Below, piece after piece: positions 41,291-50,861 of a stretch of 64,000 nucleotides of DNA (position 1 is the stretch's first letter; each line of letters starts with the position of its first letter). This DNA is from Candidula unifasciata (Eukaryota; Mollusca; Gastropoda; Stylommatophora; Geomitridae): assembly GCA_905116865.2 (NCBI GenBank), contig CAJHNH020006667.1:74501-138500 (forward strand). The letters are read 5' to 3'. Made by a program: the position numbers and the translations under genes. The notes below the pieces were generated by a model. That model was not told where the DNA came from, did no database searches, and worked only from the letters and a program-made list of their open reading frames with translations.

Positions 41291-44200
41291 ATATATAACT
41301 AAACATACTTTTAATTGGAGGAAGCTGCTTATATGCCAAACACTGAAGATCAACAGGGGGAACTGTGCCATCATCTTTCTCCTTTGCACCATTATCCTCC
41401 AATTCCCCATCAGTGCCAGCATACATGTTTCCATTATAAGAAATATCAACACCATCGAGTTGCTTCAGTTTTGGTAAGGCTTGTATCAAACTGGCTCTAC
41501 CATAAAATATGTGTAGGAAGAAAAATGTAATACAACTCACTGTACATTTACTGTACCCTTCTTACATCATACACTATTCTGAGTGCATTGTTCTGCATCA
41601 AGTTGCCCATTACCCAACTTCTTCTTCTTTTATCATCTCACTGATACCAGGCTGTAGCCCAGACTCGTGGTTTTCTGTATTTGTCTTGGGCTTTTCAGGT
41701 GGCTTGGGTGATGGATCTGTTTATTATTTTGCAGGTTTCGGTTATACCATTTATCCATCTCTTTCTTGGTCTTCCTCCCACATGTTCTGTTGTAAAACGT
41801 CTTATATGCAGTTATGTCTGGCTGCATTCTCACTAGGTGACTGAACCATTTCATTCTTTGTCGGTCAATATAATTCAGACATGGTCTTATTCCAACTTCC
41901 TCTCTAATGCTGGTATTCGTAACCCTGTCTCTTTTCACATGTAGTTATTTTCTGTTCTAGTACCCTATTCATTGTCCATGTTTGGAACTGACCCAAAAAA
42001 AAAAGTTGGGATAAAGACGCTATTAACTATTTTATGTTTTGCTGAAAGGTAGACAGAAATAAAGTCTGTCCATTTATTTTCTGCACTGTAGATTCAAGCT
42101 GTGTGAAAGACCTGGCTAATGATGAAAATTTTTTTTTTCAATGTTGAGTTGGTCATTGTTTATAAACAATTTTTTTTTTCAATGTTGAGTTGGTCATTGT
42201 TTATAAACAATTTTTTTTTCAATGTTGAGTTGGTCATTGTTTATAAACAATTTTTTTTTCAATGTTGAGTTGGTCATTGTTTATAAACAATTTTTTTTTC
42301 AATGTTGAGTTGGTCATTGTTTATAAACAATTTTTTTTTTTCAATGTTGAGTTGGTCATTGTTTATAAACAATTTTTTTTTCAATGTTGAGTTGGTCATT
42401 GTTTATAAACAATTTTTTTTTTTCAATGTTGAGTTGGTCATTGTTTATAAACAATTTTTTTTTTCGGAAGTGGGAAGTGGGGACCTGTCATAATTTGGAG
42501 GCGACAGGTTTAACTTCCAACATGGTAACTTGAGCTTTTGATTTTTTTTTTAAATGTTGTCTGGTGTGTTCTTCTATCTCTCTATTTCCTTCTACTATTG
42601 TCAGTCAAAACAGGTTTATTTGTTTATAATATACTTATATTTATCAATACTTATACTTATCACATCTATATCATAAACTGGTGAGGAAGGCAACACACCT
42701 GCAGGCTTATTGAAGTCCAAACTAAGCATGTTTAGGTTGTTAAACTGCATATACAAATGATAAGCTATTAAAGCTGTCACTGGTAAAACTGAAATATAAT
42801 CCATAAATCAAAATGTGTGGCATCTGATAGCAAATATGAATGATAGAAAGTCATCTCAATTCTAGTGAATTATTATGTAATTTGTACAGTACCTGTAGGT
42901 TGGTTTTTCAACACAAGAGTTTCCTTGAAGGTTTAAAATAATTAATGACTTTGGAAATTCATCTGTAAGTGCAAAAACATTTTTTTTTTTAAATTACAAC
43001 AGATTTAGTATTATTTCAATTTATTATAAAGATAATATACATGCATATTCTGCACATTTATGATAACTCTAGTATCTGAAATCAAGTGTGATAAAGTAAG
43101 ACTAACTCTTATTGTACTTTTGACAATGACAGAATACACTGTGGCACATACTAAATATCTAATCTGACTGCTTTTACATACTACGACCAAGTATAGCATA
43201 TTTAATACAGTGTTTGATGGCCGGAGACATTGAAAAAGACATACAAGATTGAAAAAGATCTGGCAAGATTTGGATTTTAAAATACTGTCATGCAAATAAA
43301 TAAGATAAACTGTTGAAAAAAAACACTACTAAAATATCTAAAACTATTTTTAAAAAAAGAAACAAAAAGGCATTTTGAGATTCTTGTTCAGAAGCACCAG
43401 CAATGGCCCCAACTACACTAGCATCACAGTTTCTGAATTTGTAAATGGAGAATTTATGAACTTGGGATTGTTGTGTTAAAAGTAAAATATATTGCAGATT
43501 TTGTCGTTGCTACAAAAGTGACAATGGTGGGAACAATCATACTGGACAAGGCTGGCAGTCTGAAGACAACTGCTGACGGAAGATATGTTAGATGAAACAA
43601 CATGTATAAGGTTGCGTGAATTTTTTAATTAAGTGTGGATCCAGCAAGAAAGGGCGAATGAGAGGAAGAGCACAATGTGTGTACAACCAGTGTGCTGATG
43701 GAACAGTCAGCATTTACATCTTAAGACATTTGCTGCAGAAGATGAAGCATCTATGGATATGCCTGGTTTGCTATAAAGTTGATCCTTAAACCAGTTATCA
43801 GAAACTTTAGATTTGATAAAAGCAGCAAACAAGATTTTTCTTATAGCTCATGCTGTGTGGCGTTTGTAGTCATGTTTGTTGTCATACCTTCTGTCTCATG
43901 TATTTTCAATCAAAATGCCACAATGTTGAATTGTCCAATATTTTCTCTTCTTTTTCTGTCTCCCTCTGCCTCTTTTCCTCAATAACTTTTCCATCATCAT
44001 GATCAAAGAACACAGACTATCGCCTTCTGACAGTTTTCTTCATGATTAAATTTCTTTCAAGACATCTTCATAACTTTTTTTTTAAAAATCTGTCCTGGAT
44101 GATCTTCTCATTCTTCTAAAAACTACATTACCGCCCTTCCACATAATTTTAGCAACATGATTAAGTGAGGATGACCAATTCAGAACCAGAAATTGGTAAG

Positions 44201-47200
44201 CAATTATTGTCAAAATTCATTTTGCTATCTACTGATAGAAAAAAAAAAACGCTAAAAGAAAATAATGTTGCAAAATCAAAAATAATTATTTTGGGTAGTA
44301 ACTTCTTCAGAATAGTGGAAATTATTCCTAACATGATGTTGGTATTCTATAATGACAAATAATCAAATGTAAATTAAAATACCTACCACCTGTGACAACA
44401 TCAATACAGTTTTCAGAAATATCCAGAAATACTAACTTCAGTAAATGAAGTATTCCTTCCACTTTTGTGATCTTATTGTTTGAAAGTACTAAAACCTGTA
44501 TTAAACAAAATAAAATTAATGCAACTATTGTAAATTGATTTACTGTGTAAATAAAGTCAACATGAATAAATTAGCTGGAATATCTGAGGCCAAGGTAGCA
44601 CAAACCAAGTTTCTAACCCGAAGCCTCTTCAAAACTGACACTAAAAGACAATACAGACTAGAGAAGAAGAGGAAGAAAACTGAGTAAAACAAGTAATTAC
44701 ACTATTAATAATAAAATGTTAAAAATATAAAACATTTTTACTAAGTAATTAGATGCTAGCCTGAGGAAAATTATGATTTTACAGTTTTGAGAAACTGTAG
44801 TACATTTTTATTATTTTTTCAAGAATGACCATTTTTCCTGTTTGTCGTAGTGGGTGTATAACGCAGGACACATGTTTTGATAGATCAATTAGTGCTCACT
44901 GAGTGAGGTGATGAGCATCCCACTGGCCAGCTTTACTTTCCTAGACATATGCTGCCAATTTTAGCCTATAGTTGATTTAAGGGAAACAAATGACCACTAT
45001 GTTGACTGGCAAACAGGCAATAGAGCTCTAGATTTAAAAAAAAAAAACACACACACACACACCTGATTTATTTACTTGACTGATAATGTAAGTTTTTTTT
45101 CATCAAACACTTGAACAACTCAAGACAGAGAGGAGAGACTACAGGAGAAATACATGTAGAAAAAAATGGTGTACTGGATCTAATTAAGCATACCTGTAAG
45201 TTTGGCAAACATTCAAGGTTTTCAATGTGCCTAATTTCATTACATTGAAGATATAAATTTATGACAGCAGCACTGAGAAGTTCTAAACTGTCAATCTTTC
45301 CAATATTTTCACGATCCAGGCGAACTCTTTTGATTTTATTCAGTTCTTCAATGCTGAAAAGTGTGATAAGATTTGCTATTAATCAGTGAACCAACAGCTC
45401 ATAATTTAAAAATTTATGGAAATGAATAACAACATTCTGCAGTATCGAAGAAAACTGGTTCATAAAAATGTCATCTCAGAAATTAAAATATTTTTTTTTG
45501 CCAGCATCAAAATACCTGAGTGATTTTGAAAAGGAAAGAAATGCAATGGAAGACATGGTTCCTGTCCTCAAAGTTATCACACACAGCATGGTTACAGGCC
45601 TCAAAGTTATCACACACAGCACGGTTACAGGCCTCAAAGTTATCACACACAGCACGGTTACAGGCCTCAAAGTTATCACACACAGCACGGTTACAGGCCT
45701 CAAAGTTATCACACACAGCACGGTTACAGGCCTCAAAGTTATCACACACAGCACGGTTACAGGCCTCAAAGTTATCACACACAGCATGGTTACTGTCCTC
45801 AGTTATTGCACACAGCATGGTTACTGGCCTCAAAGTTATCACACACAGCATGGTTCCTGTCCTCAAAGTTATCACACACAGCATAGTTTATGTCCTCAAA
45901 GTTATCACACACAGCATGGTTACTGGCCTCAAAATTATCACACACAGCATGGTTACTGGCCTCAAAGTTATCACACACAGCATGGTTACTGGCCTTAAAG
46001 TTATCACAAACAGCATAGTTACTGGCCTCAAAGTTATCACACACAGCATGGTTACCGGCCTCAAAGTTATCACACACAGAACATAATGATTATGTTTTTT
46101 TCATTTAATAATACAGTGTCTGGTGGTGATAAATATACTTTTCTGGCAAATTATGTAGGCACACTAGTTTAATTTAATTCAGTTATGCCTGTATATAATA
46201 TTCACAATGTGGGGACATGTATCAAGAAGTGCCCAAAAAGACAATGCTTAGATTTTATATATTTTCTAGCAAGCTGCCTGTTTGAAACCTTAAGTGATGG
46301 GACTCTGAGATATGTCTATTTGTCTCTTCAAAAATATTCCATACTGTTGTTAAATTATGAGTTCAAACTTTGTGTGATGCTCTCAGCAGATGGCTAACAT
46401 TCATGATTTTGAACTTTAAAATAAAATTGTACTTATAAAACTGAATATTTTGCCTTGGTGAAATTTAAAAAAAAATACAATTCAACAATTTACAAACAAA
46501 GCTCTAAAACTACATAGACAAATGTGGCATGAGTGGATACCAAGTGTCAGCATGTCAAGGTTGCAGGGACTCACATGGATATACTGTCCAGGATATGAAG
46601 GAGTGTGTGGGAATGAAATAATTGATCGTTTGGCTACAAAAGCCATAGGTATAGGAACACTCATAATGGACAAAGGAGACATACTGAAGTATATTTATGA
46701 ATGAATTTTGAAAGAAGACATGAGATTAAATGAAATAAAATAATTAAGATTGCCTGAACATGGAATTAACAGTGGATCTGGCAGGCGGGGATGTATGAGA
46801 GGAAATGAACAACGTATGTATAATCAATGTGCTACGGGAATAGCCAGCATCTATATCTTAAGATATTTGCTCCGGGAGATGAAGCATCTATGTGCTATGT
46901 CAGTTCTTAAATCAGTAATTAGTACAACATTTGGTTATTCAATACCAGTAACATTAATATTTACTTTAAACTATTCATATTTAAAATTATTTTATTTTCA
47001 ATTTTAATGCTACGGTAGCTACCTGCTTAAAATCATCAACATAATTTAGTTAACTTTTAATTGAAGGTAGTGAAGAATAACAAAAGGTATTAAAATGGTA
47101 AATAAATGCACTGAGGAGGTGAGGATTTCGAGGAAAATCCTCACAATAAATACTGATGTTTTTTAGGTTTTGAACGGATCAACATCATGGCACACGGGTA

Positions 47201-50200
47201 GTAACCCATAAGTGCTCCATTCTATTTCTAACTCAAGTCCGAGTCCCAAGAAGCTCAGGACAGTGCACAGGCTCTGTTGCACCGGCGAGGATACTGAAAA
47301 ACTTCAAGTAGATTTTATACTCCAAAATTTGCCCGGGCAGCACTGTTAGGCTACTCTTTTCAATTTCCAACTGCCAATGGATTTTTCACGTGCACAACGA
47401 TGCACACGGGCATCCGATCTTACTACCCATAGACCAAGTAAAATTACTAAAAAGTCCAAGCCTACGTGAAAAAATCCTAGCTCTTACTGGGGATTGAACC
47501 TGGAACCTCTAGCACTCGAGGCAGACACCATGCCCCCTTGAATACTGAGGAGAAAGGTCACAGGTGCCAGACATGCTATATATAGAAATAAATGCACAGA
47601 ATGGATTAATCACTTAGAATTCTATGTGACATACAAATGGTACAAAAGGATGGTATCTGAAAAGAGATACAGGAAACAACATGCATACATTTTACACAAA
47701 AAGTTGAACAGGTACATTAGATATAGCATATTAAGAGGCTAAAAGGCACATTCCACTCACAACCCACATTTTGCATTTCATCTTACATTTTATCTTGAGG
47801 CCATTTTGTTGCATCTTTGGGTAAATGTCTCTTGACAATTAAATGTAGGGACAAAGAAACTGGTAGTGTCTCTGAAAAAAACAACCTTCATTTAAATTGT
47901 CAATCCTATTAGAGTGTGAGATATTTCTTTGAGCGGTAAGAAATTATTTACTGTTACAAATGCAGGTAGACGAAATTGTCTATCTAACACAAGCTATTTA
48001 ATATCAGAAGACACAAATATATATATATGTATATGTATGTATATATATATATATCAACTGTTATGGTGATGTAAGAAAGTGGAAGAAGCTATGTGAGATA
48101 AAACCAGGTGCAATGAGTTCATCCTCTTGACCTTGACATTTACAACAGAAAGATGTATTTCACCAGTGCTTTGAAACTGAACTATGTGCTTCACCAGTGC
48201 TTTGAAACTGAACTATGTGCTTCACCAGTGCTTTGAAACTAAACTATGTGTTTCACCAGTGCTTTGAAACTAAACTATGTGCTTCACCAGTGTTTTGAAA
48301 CTAAACTGTCTTGTTTATCCAGTCAAAATTTGATAAGCACTAATATCTGTTGTTATAAAAAATACATATCTTAGTGATTTCTCAGCCTATAATTGATTTA
48401 AGGACTTTTACAACCAACTCATAACAGAAAGAACAGGTTTCACATGTGTTTCGAAACTAGAATGACGGGTGTAAGTAGGCAGTTAAAGTAGACGGATGTT
48501 ATTAGTGAATACTGTCTAGCATCAGGTAGATGTTTTCAGGTTTCGGAAGCCATATTTGCTGTCAAGTAGCGATGTATACAGCCTAAGTTGGCATTCAAAG
48601 TAAGTAAGGGGTGTGTAGGCATGTTGCTCAACTCAGTACTCAAGAAGTACGGTAACAAACTATCCTAACATAATAAAACTAACATTTTATTAAATAAAAC
48701 AAAAAAGATTAAATATTGCCAGTCACTAAAGATCCCAGCCGAGTGGCAACAGGCACTAACAGTACCAATATGGAAAAAGAAAGGTAATAGGAGAGAATGT
48801 GAAGCACACAGAGGTATATCACTACTGAGTCATGTAGGAAAAATGTATGCCAAATTAATAGAACAGAGAGTTAGACTCACAGCTGAACAACAGCTGAGTG
48901 CATCACAATTCAGTTTCAGAAAAGGCAGAGGATGCACAGATGCATTATTCACTCTGAGGCAAGTGTGTGAGAAAGCCATTGAGTATAATACCAAACAAAA
49001 TATTGTGTTTGTAGATCAGGAATAAGCTTTTGATAGAGTAGAAAGAAACAAACTGTGGTCTGTTCTTGAGAACTACGGGGTACAAGGAAAATTACTAGAG
49101 AACATCATAGCCATGTACCACACAAGCCAAAGTGCAGTAAAAACACAAGGCATATCAGATATGTTCACAGTCAACACAGGTGTTAGACAAGGATGTGTGC
49201 TCTCCCCCACTTTTATTTAACATCTATATAGACAGAATATCTAAAGAAGCAAGTTATGATACAGACAACATAGACCTTTATAATCACGAGAAAGTACACA
49301 CATCAGGAGAAGTAATCGATTCACCCACATTAAAGGAACTACTGTTTGCTGACGACCAGTGCTTATTCTACCCTGAAGAACATAGACTGCAAGACCACAT
49401 TAACAGGTTAAACTCAGCATGCAGTAAATACAACATGAAGACCAATGTAAACAAAACCGAAACAATGCAAGTTAGTAGAACCCCTGCCCCACTACACATA
49501 TAGCTGAATGGTTCTGCCCTGAATCAAGTTAGGGAGTTTAAATATCTAGGAAGTATGTAAATGTTCACAGAAGATGGTAGAATTGACATAGAATTAAAAA
49601 CCAGATGTCAGAAAGCAAGTGCACTTATATACCAATTGTCACCATTATTAAGACATCCAAGCATAACTATGAGTGCAAATAGACAGATTATTAATAGCAT
49701 ATTCATTCCAACATTAAGCTACCAGTGCCAAACATGGACGCTATCTAAAGCCCATATACGCAAAATTACCACCTGCCAGATGAGGTGCCTGAGAAAAACA
49801 GCCAACCTAACCATAAGAGATCGAGTGAATAATGAAACTATCAGGCAAATTGTGGGAACGACACCTTGTTCTAGATTCATCGAGAAACAGCAGATCAAGT
49901 GGTTTGGCCATCTTGTTAGAATGCAGCAAGATCAAATACCATTACAAGCACTACATCTCAGATGATCAACTACAAGAGCAAGAGGGCGGCCACGGAAAAC
50001 ATGGATCGACAACATTAAAGACACTCTACGCCTTCACGGCATGACAATACAATAGCCAGTGGCAGTCAACGTGCACTGGATCGCAAATTATTCCTCCCCA
50101 CGCCGCTTAACGGCAGAAGCGGATTATGATGATGACGATGACCAATTCAGAAGCACAGAAGGAGAACATGACAAAACCTCTAGAAAAGGCACTATCTGTT

Positions 50201-50247
50201 TTATTTTCCCGAGACACTGAAATTCGACGCAACTCTTCAACTGCCAT
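38333..50247 (-). CDS. LRRC46: LRRC46-like leucine-rich-repeat protein, complete, 7 coding exons
   Basis: Seven minus-strand exons (70, 85, 160, 109, 70, 188, 167 nt) join in phase to 849 nt, a predicted 282-residue protein plus stop. Landmarks of the family appear in order: [91 protein letters not shown]; then the LRR cap [20 protein letters not shown] charged tail follows with a probable coiled coil ([17 protein letters not shown]). There are about four LRRs of the SDS22 type. Vertebrate LRRC46 has the same order, including the VRLDRE, IENL and DEFPxSLxILNLxGNSC motifs. LRRC46 is linked to sperm flagella and cilia in mammals; a ciliary role here is inference. Introns carry a mariner, LINEs and three minisatellites. 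The gene is head to head with FAHD2. Confidence 0.9.
38570..38770 (-). mobile_element. LINE 3' fragment in LRRC46 intron 6
   Basis: Shares TTGTCAACTGGCGTGGTTGA, CCTCTCCACAATCTGCAGTC and TTCCTCTGTCTTCCTCGGAT with the fragments at 19885 and 60430. Confidence 0.55.
39199..40155 (+). mobile_element. Mariner transposon, internally deleted, with intact TIRs
   Basis: Terminal inverted repeats CAAGGTCCGACAATTAAGTA (39201) and its mirror ending CGGACCTTG (40154), about 30 bp, flanked by TA. The open frame 39377-39940 encodes the N-terminal helix-turn-helix part ([31 protein letters not shown]) and then jumps to the C-terminal [20 protein letters not shown]. The segment with the first two catalytic Asp residues is missing, so it is inactive. 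It sits in LRRC46 intron 6. Confidence 0.92.
40210..40400 (-). mobile_element. gamma-family SINE, minus strand
   Basis: Reversed it gives a tRNA-like end (GGTCTAGGATTTAAATCTGC), then CAGCCTAAAATGGATACCAG, and ATATTGATCAGATCACTCAC, the order of the gamma family. Confidence 0.55.
40865..41105 (+). mobile_element. Diverged 'alpha' short repeat
   Basis: TTCCTTCGTTGGAGTGCATC, TGCCTAACGGCCAAGGAAAC, GTGCAAAAGTGGATGAAAAT, TTTTCTGCCAGAGTTCACAG, and CTGGTGAAAGC follow the alpha order. Confidence 0.65.
41212..41284. repeat. (AT)n microsatellite next to LRRC46 exon 6 donor
   Basis: About 72 bp of AT dinucleotides, ending about 25 bp from the exon 6 5' splice site. Confidence 0.95.
41309..41496 (-). CDS. 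LRRC46: LRRC46 coding exon 6 (LRR cap and acidic linker)
   Basis: Acceptor TTATGGTAG, 188 nt, donor AAAA|GTATGT. It encodes [20 protein letters not shown] (C-terminal LRR cap) and then an acidic linker rich in Asp, Glu and Gly. A long AT dinucleotide tract starts about 24 bp after the donor. Confidence 0.9.
41620..42000 (-). mobile_element. LINE C-terminal fragment in LRRC46 intron 5
   Basis: Minus-strand frame includes [40 protein letters not shown] and [20 protein letters not shown], the IRxxVGxxPCxxYIxxxQxKWFGHLxRM block of RTE-like LINEs. Confidence 0.8.
42139..42466. repeat. 40-42-bp tandem array, eight copies, each with a forkhead-like palindrome
   Basis: Unit CAATGTTGAGTTGGTCATTG, TTTATAAACA, A plus a T tract of 9-11. 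Copies start at 42139, 42180, 42220, 42260, 42300, 42342, 42382 and 42424. They are identical except for T-tract length, so the array is young or homogenised. Each unit contains TGTTTATAAACA, a perfect palindrome with two overlapping forkhead-like half sites. It lies in LRRC46 intron 5. Confidence 0.95.
42893..42962 (-). CDS. LRRC46: LRRC46 coding exon 5
   Basis: Acceptor GCACTTACAG, 70 nt, donor CTACAG|GTACTG. It encodes [20 protein letters not shown] and PTY. This aligns residue by residue with the DEFPxSLxILNLxGNSC block of LRRC46 in other animals. Confidence 0.92.
43500..43795 (+). mobile_element. RNase H-zinc finger module, C-terminal relic
   Basis: Plus-strand frames give [40 protein letters not shown] and VCYKVDP. 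This aligns with the C-terminal part of the module at 46500 ([37 protein letters not shown]). It lies in LRRC46 intron 4. Confidence 0.6.
44387..44495 (-). CDS. LRRC46: LRRC46 coding exon 4 (LRR 3-4)
   Basis: Acceptor AATACAG, 109 nt encoding [20 protein letters not shown] and [16 protein letters not shown]. The donor is taken as GGTG|GTAGGT; an alternative 3 bp upstream (ACAG|GTGGTA) keeps the frame and drops one Gly. The longer form matches the spacing in vertebrate LRRC46. Confidence 0.92.
44865..45045 (-). mobile_element. gamma-family SINE, minus strand
   Basis: The minus strand reads GGAAAGTAAAGCTGGCCAGT, GGGATGCTCATCACCTCACT, CAGTGAGCACTAATTGATC, as in the gamma family 3' half. A (CA)n run at 45049-45061 adjoins it. 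Confidence 0.6.
45194..45353 (-). CDS. LRRC46: LRRC46 coding exon 3 (LRR 1-2)
   Basis: Acceptor CACTTTTCAG, 160 nt, donor CAG|GTATGC. It encodes [20 protein letters not shown] followed by the first two LRRs ([20 protein letters not shown]). The VRLDRE motif is a hallmark of LRRC46. Confidence 0.93.
45567..46082. repeat. 33-bp minisatellite, about 16 copies
   Basis: Unit CCTCAAAGTTATCACACACA, GCACGGTTACAGG. The first seven copies are nearly identical; later ones vary (GCATGGTTACTGG, one copy shortened). The period is a multiple of three, so long open frames appear on both strands; it lies in an intron of LRRC46 (between exons 2 and 3). Confidence 0.97.
46500..46925 (+). mobile_element. RNase H-zinc finger module relic
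   Basis: [20 protein letters not shown] and [20 protein letters not shown] are the last RNase H block (PGxxGVxGNExxDRLA; His replaced by Tyr), followed after stops by [20 protein letters not shown] and [11 protein letters not shown]. It is in the same LRRC46 intron as the 33-bp array. Confidence 0.7.
47165..47540 (-). mobile_element. tRNA-derived SINE, same family as 7220-7645
   Basis: Minus strand: TGTCTGCCTCGAGTGCTAGA, B box GGTTCAATCCC, AAGATCGGATGCCCGTGTGC, TGCCCGGGCAAATTTTGGAG, CCGGTGCAACAGAGCCTGTG, ending GATGTTGATCCGTTCAAAAC. It is 250 bp upstream of LRRC46 exon 2 in + coordinates. Confidence 0.85.
47787..47871 (-). CDS. LRRC46: LRRC46 coding exon 2
   Basis: Acceptor GTTTTTTTCAG, 85 nt, donor AAAT|GTAAGA. 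It encodes [19 protein letters not shown], matching the conserved ITxxLIxKRNL block that precedes the first LRR in LRRC46. The last two bases (AT) plus the first base of exon 3 (C) make Ile, so the phase is consistent. Confidence 0.85.
48129..48310. repeat. 31-bp tandem repeat, five copies
   Basis: Unit TTCACCAGTGCTTTGAAACT, AAACTATGTGC, in LRRC46 intron 1. Confidence 0.95.
48700..50140 (+). mobile_element. RTE-like LINE fragment (RT to tail) in LRRC46 intron 1
   Basis: Plus-strand blocks: [48 protein letters not shown] then stop and [99 protein letters not shown], and an [14 protein letters not shown] end. Tail (GAT)n at 50119-50141. It is antisense to the host gene and its tail ends about 40 bp from exon 1. 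Confidence 0.92.
50178..50247 (-). CDS. LRRC46: LRRC46 coding exon 1
   Basis: Start ATG at 50247-50245 (context CAAAATGGC), 23 codons beginning [16 protein letters not shown], plus one base. The donor AGAG|GTTTTG is weak, but it is the choice that gives the right phase to exon 2. A LINE insertion ends about 40 bp into the intron. This exon carries no diagnostic motif, so it is the least certain exon of the gene. Confidence 0.72.
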
Positions 50248-50625
50248 TTTGACGCTACAATGAAACTAAGGACAACAGTTAAAAACAATAACTTTTATAC
50301 AGAAAGAAAAGAATATTTACGGGATGTAATAGGTTCATTGCTGGAGTATTTTGTTGTTACTTCATTGCAAATGAAAAATAATTAAATTTTCTTATTTAAA
50401 CATTTCTTTTTTTTTTTTTTTTTTTGTATACATTATTTTAATCAAAGGACAAATGATTCTTTAATTATAAGAAATCCCAATTTTAAATACATTTAAGATC
50501 AAAGTTTAAAGTTCAGATGAGAGCTCAAAGTTTGGGTTGAACCCGAAACACCTTTGCCTTTACATGACTTGATTAATGCAGTAGCCTTGAATAGCATCGA
50601 CATCTCTGTAATTTAGCAACTTTTC
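50248..50625. promoter_or_regulatory. Putative bidirectional promoter between LRRC46 and FAHD2
   Basis: The two start codons are 378 bp apart and point away from each other. The interval holds a T tract (about 50408-50425) and AT-rich sequence; I see no clear TATA box or CpG island. A shared promoter is inferred only from spacing; both 5' UTRs must also fit here unless there are upstream noncoding exons. Confidence 0.5.
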
Positions 50626-50861
50626 ATGCGTCTTGTAAGTACATTTGCAAAATTAAGACAATTCTGCTCATCTGTTTACCCGAGAAAGTATTTCGGAACA
50701 ATGCGCTTTGTTCGTTTTGAAAGGGGTGGACGCCAGAGTCTGGGTGTAGAACTTGATGATGGTGGCGACGTAGTGGACCTAACGGCTGCTGACGCATCTC
50801 TAGCCACAAACATGAAGGATTTCATCGCTGCAGGCGATCTTTCCATTTCCAGAGCAAGGAG
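50626..50861 (+). CDS. FAHD2: FAHD2 coding exon 1
   Basis: ATG at 50626; donor AGGAG|GTGAGT after 50861. The N-terminus [20 protein letters not shown] is rich in basic and hydroxylated residues without acidic ones, as expected of a mitochondrial leader. A second Met (50701, [19 protein letters not shown]) starts the conserved part and could serve as a cytosolic start. A fold-back element begins 74 bp into the intron. Confidence 0.88.

Noticed and set aside
41133..41477. Open frame with Tyr-Ile repeats
   Set aside because: It is a translation of the (AT)n tract and runs antisense through LRRC46 exon 6.
42139..42466. Regularly spaced repeats suggesting a CRISPR array
   Set aside because: The units are contiguous tandem copies with no unique spacers, in a eukaryotic intron.
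45468..46086. Long open frames on both strands
   Set aside because: They are products of a 33-bp minisatellite whose period is a multiple of three, and lie in an LRRC46 intron.
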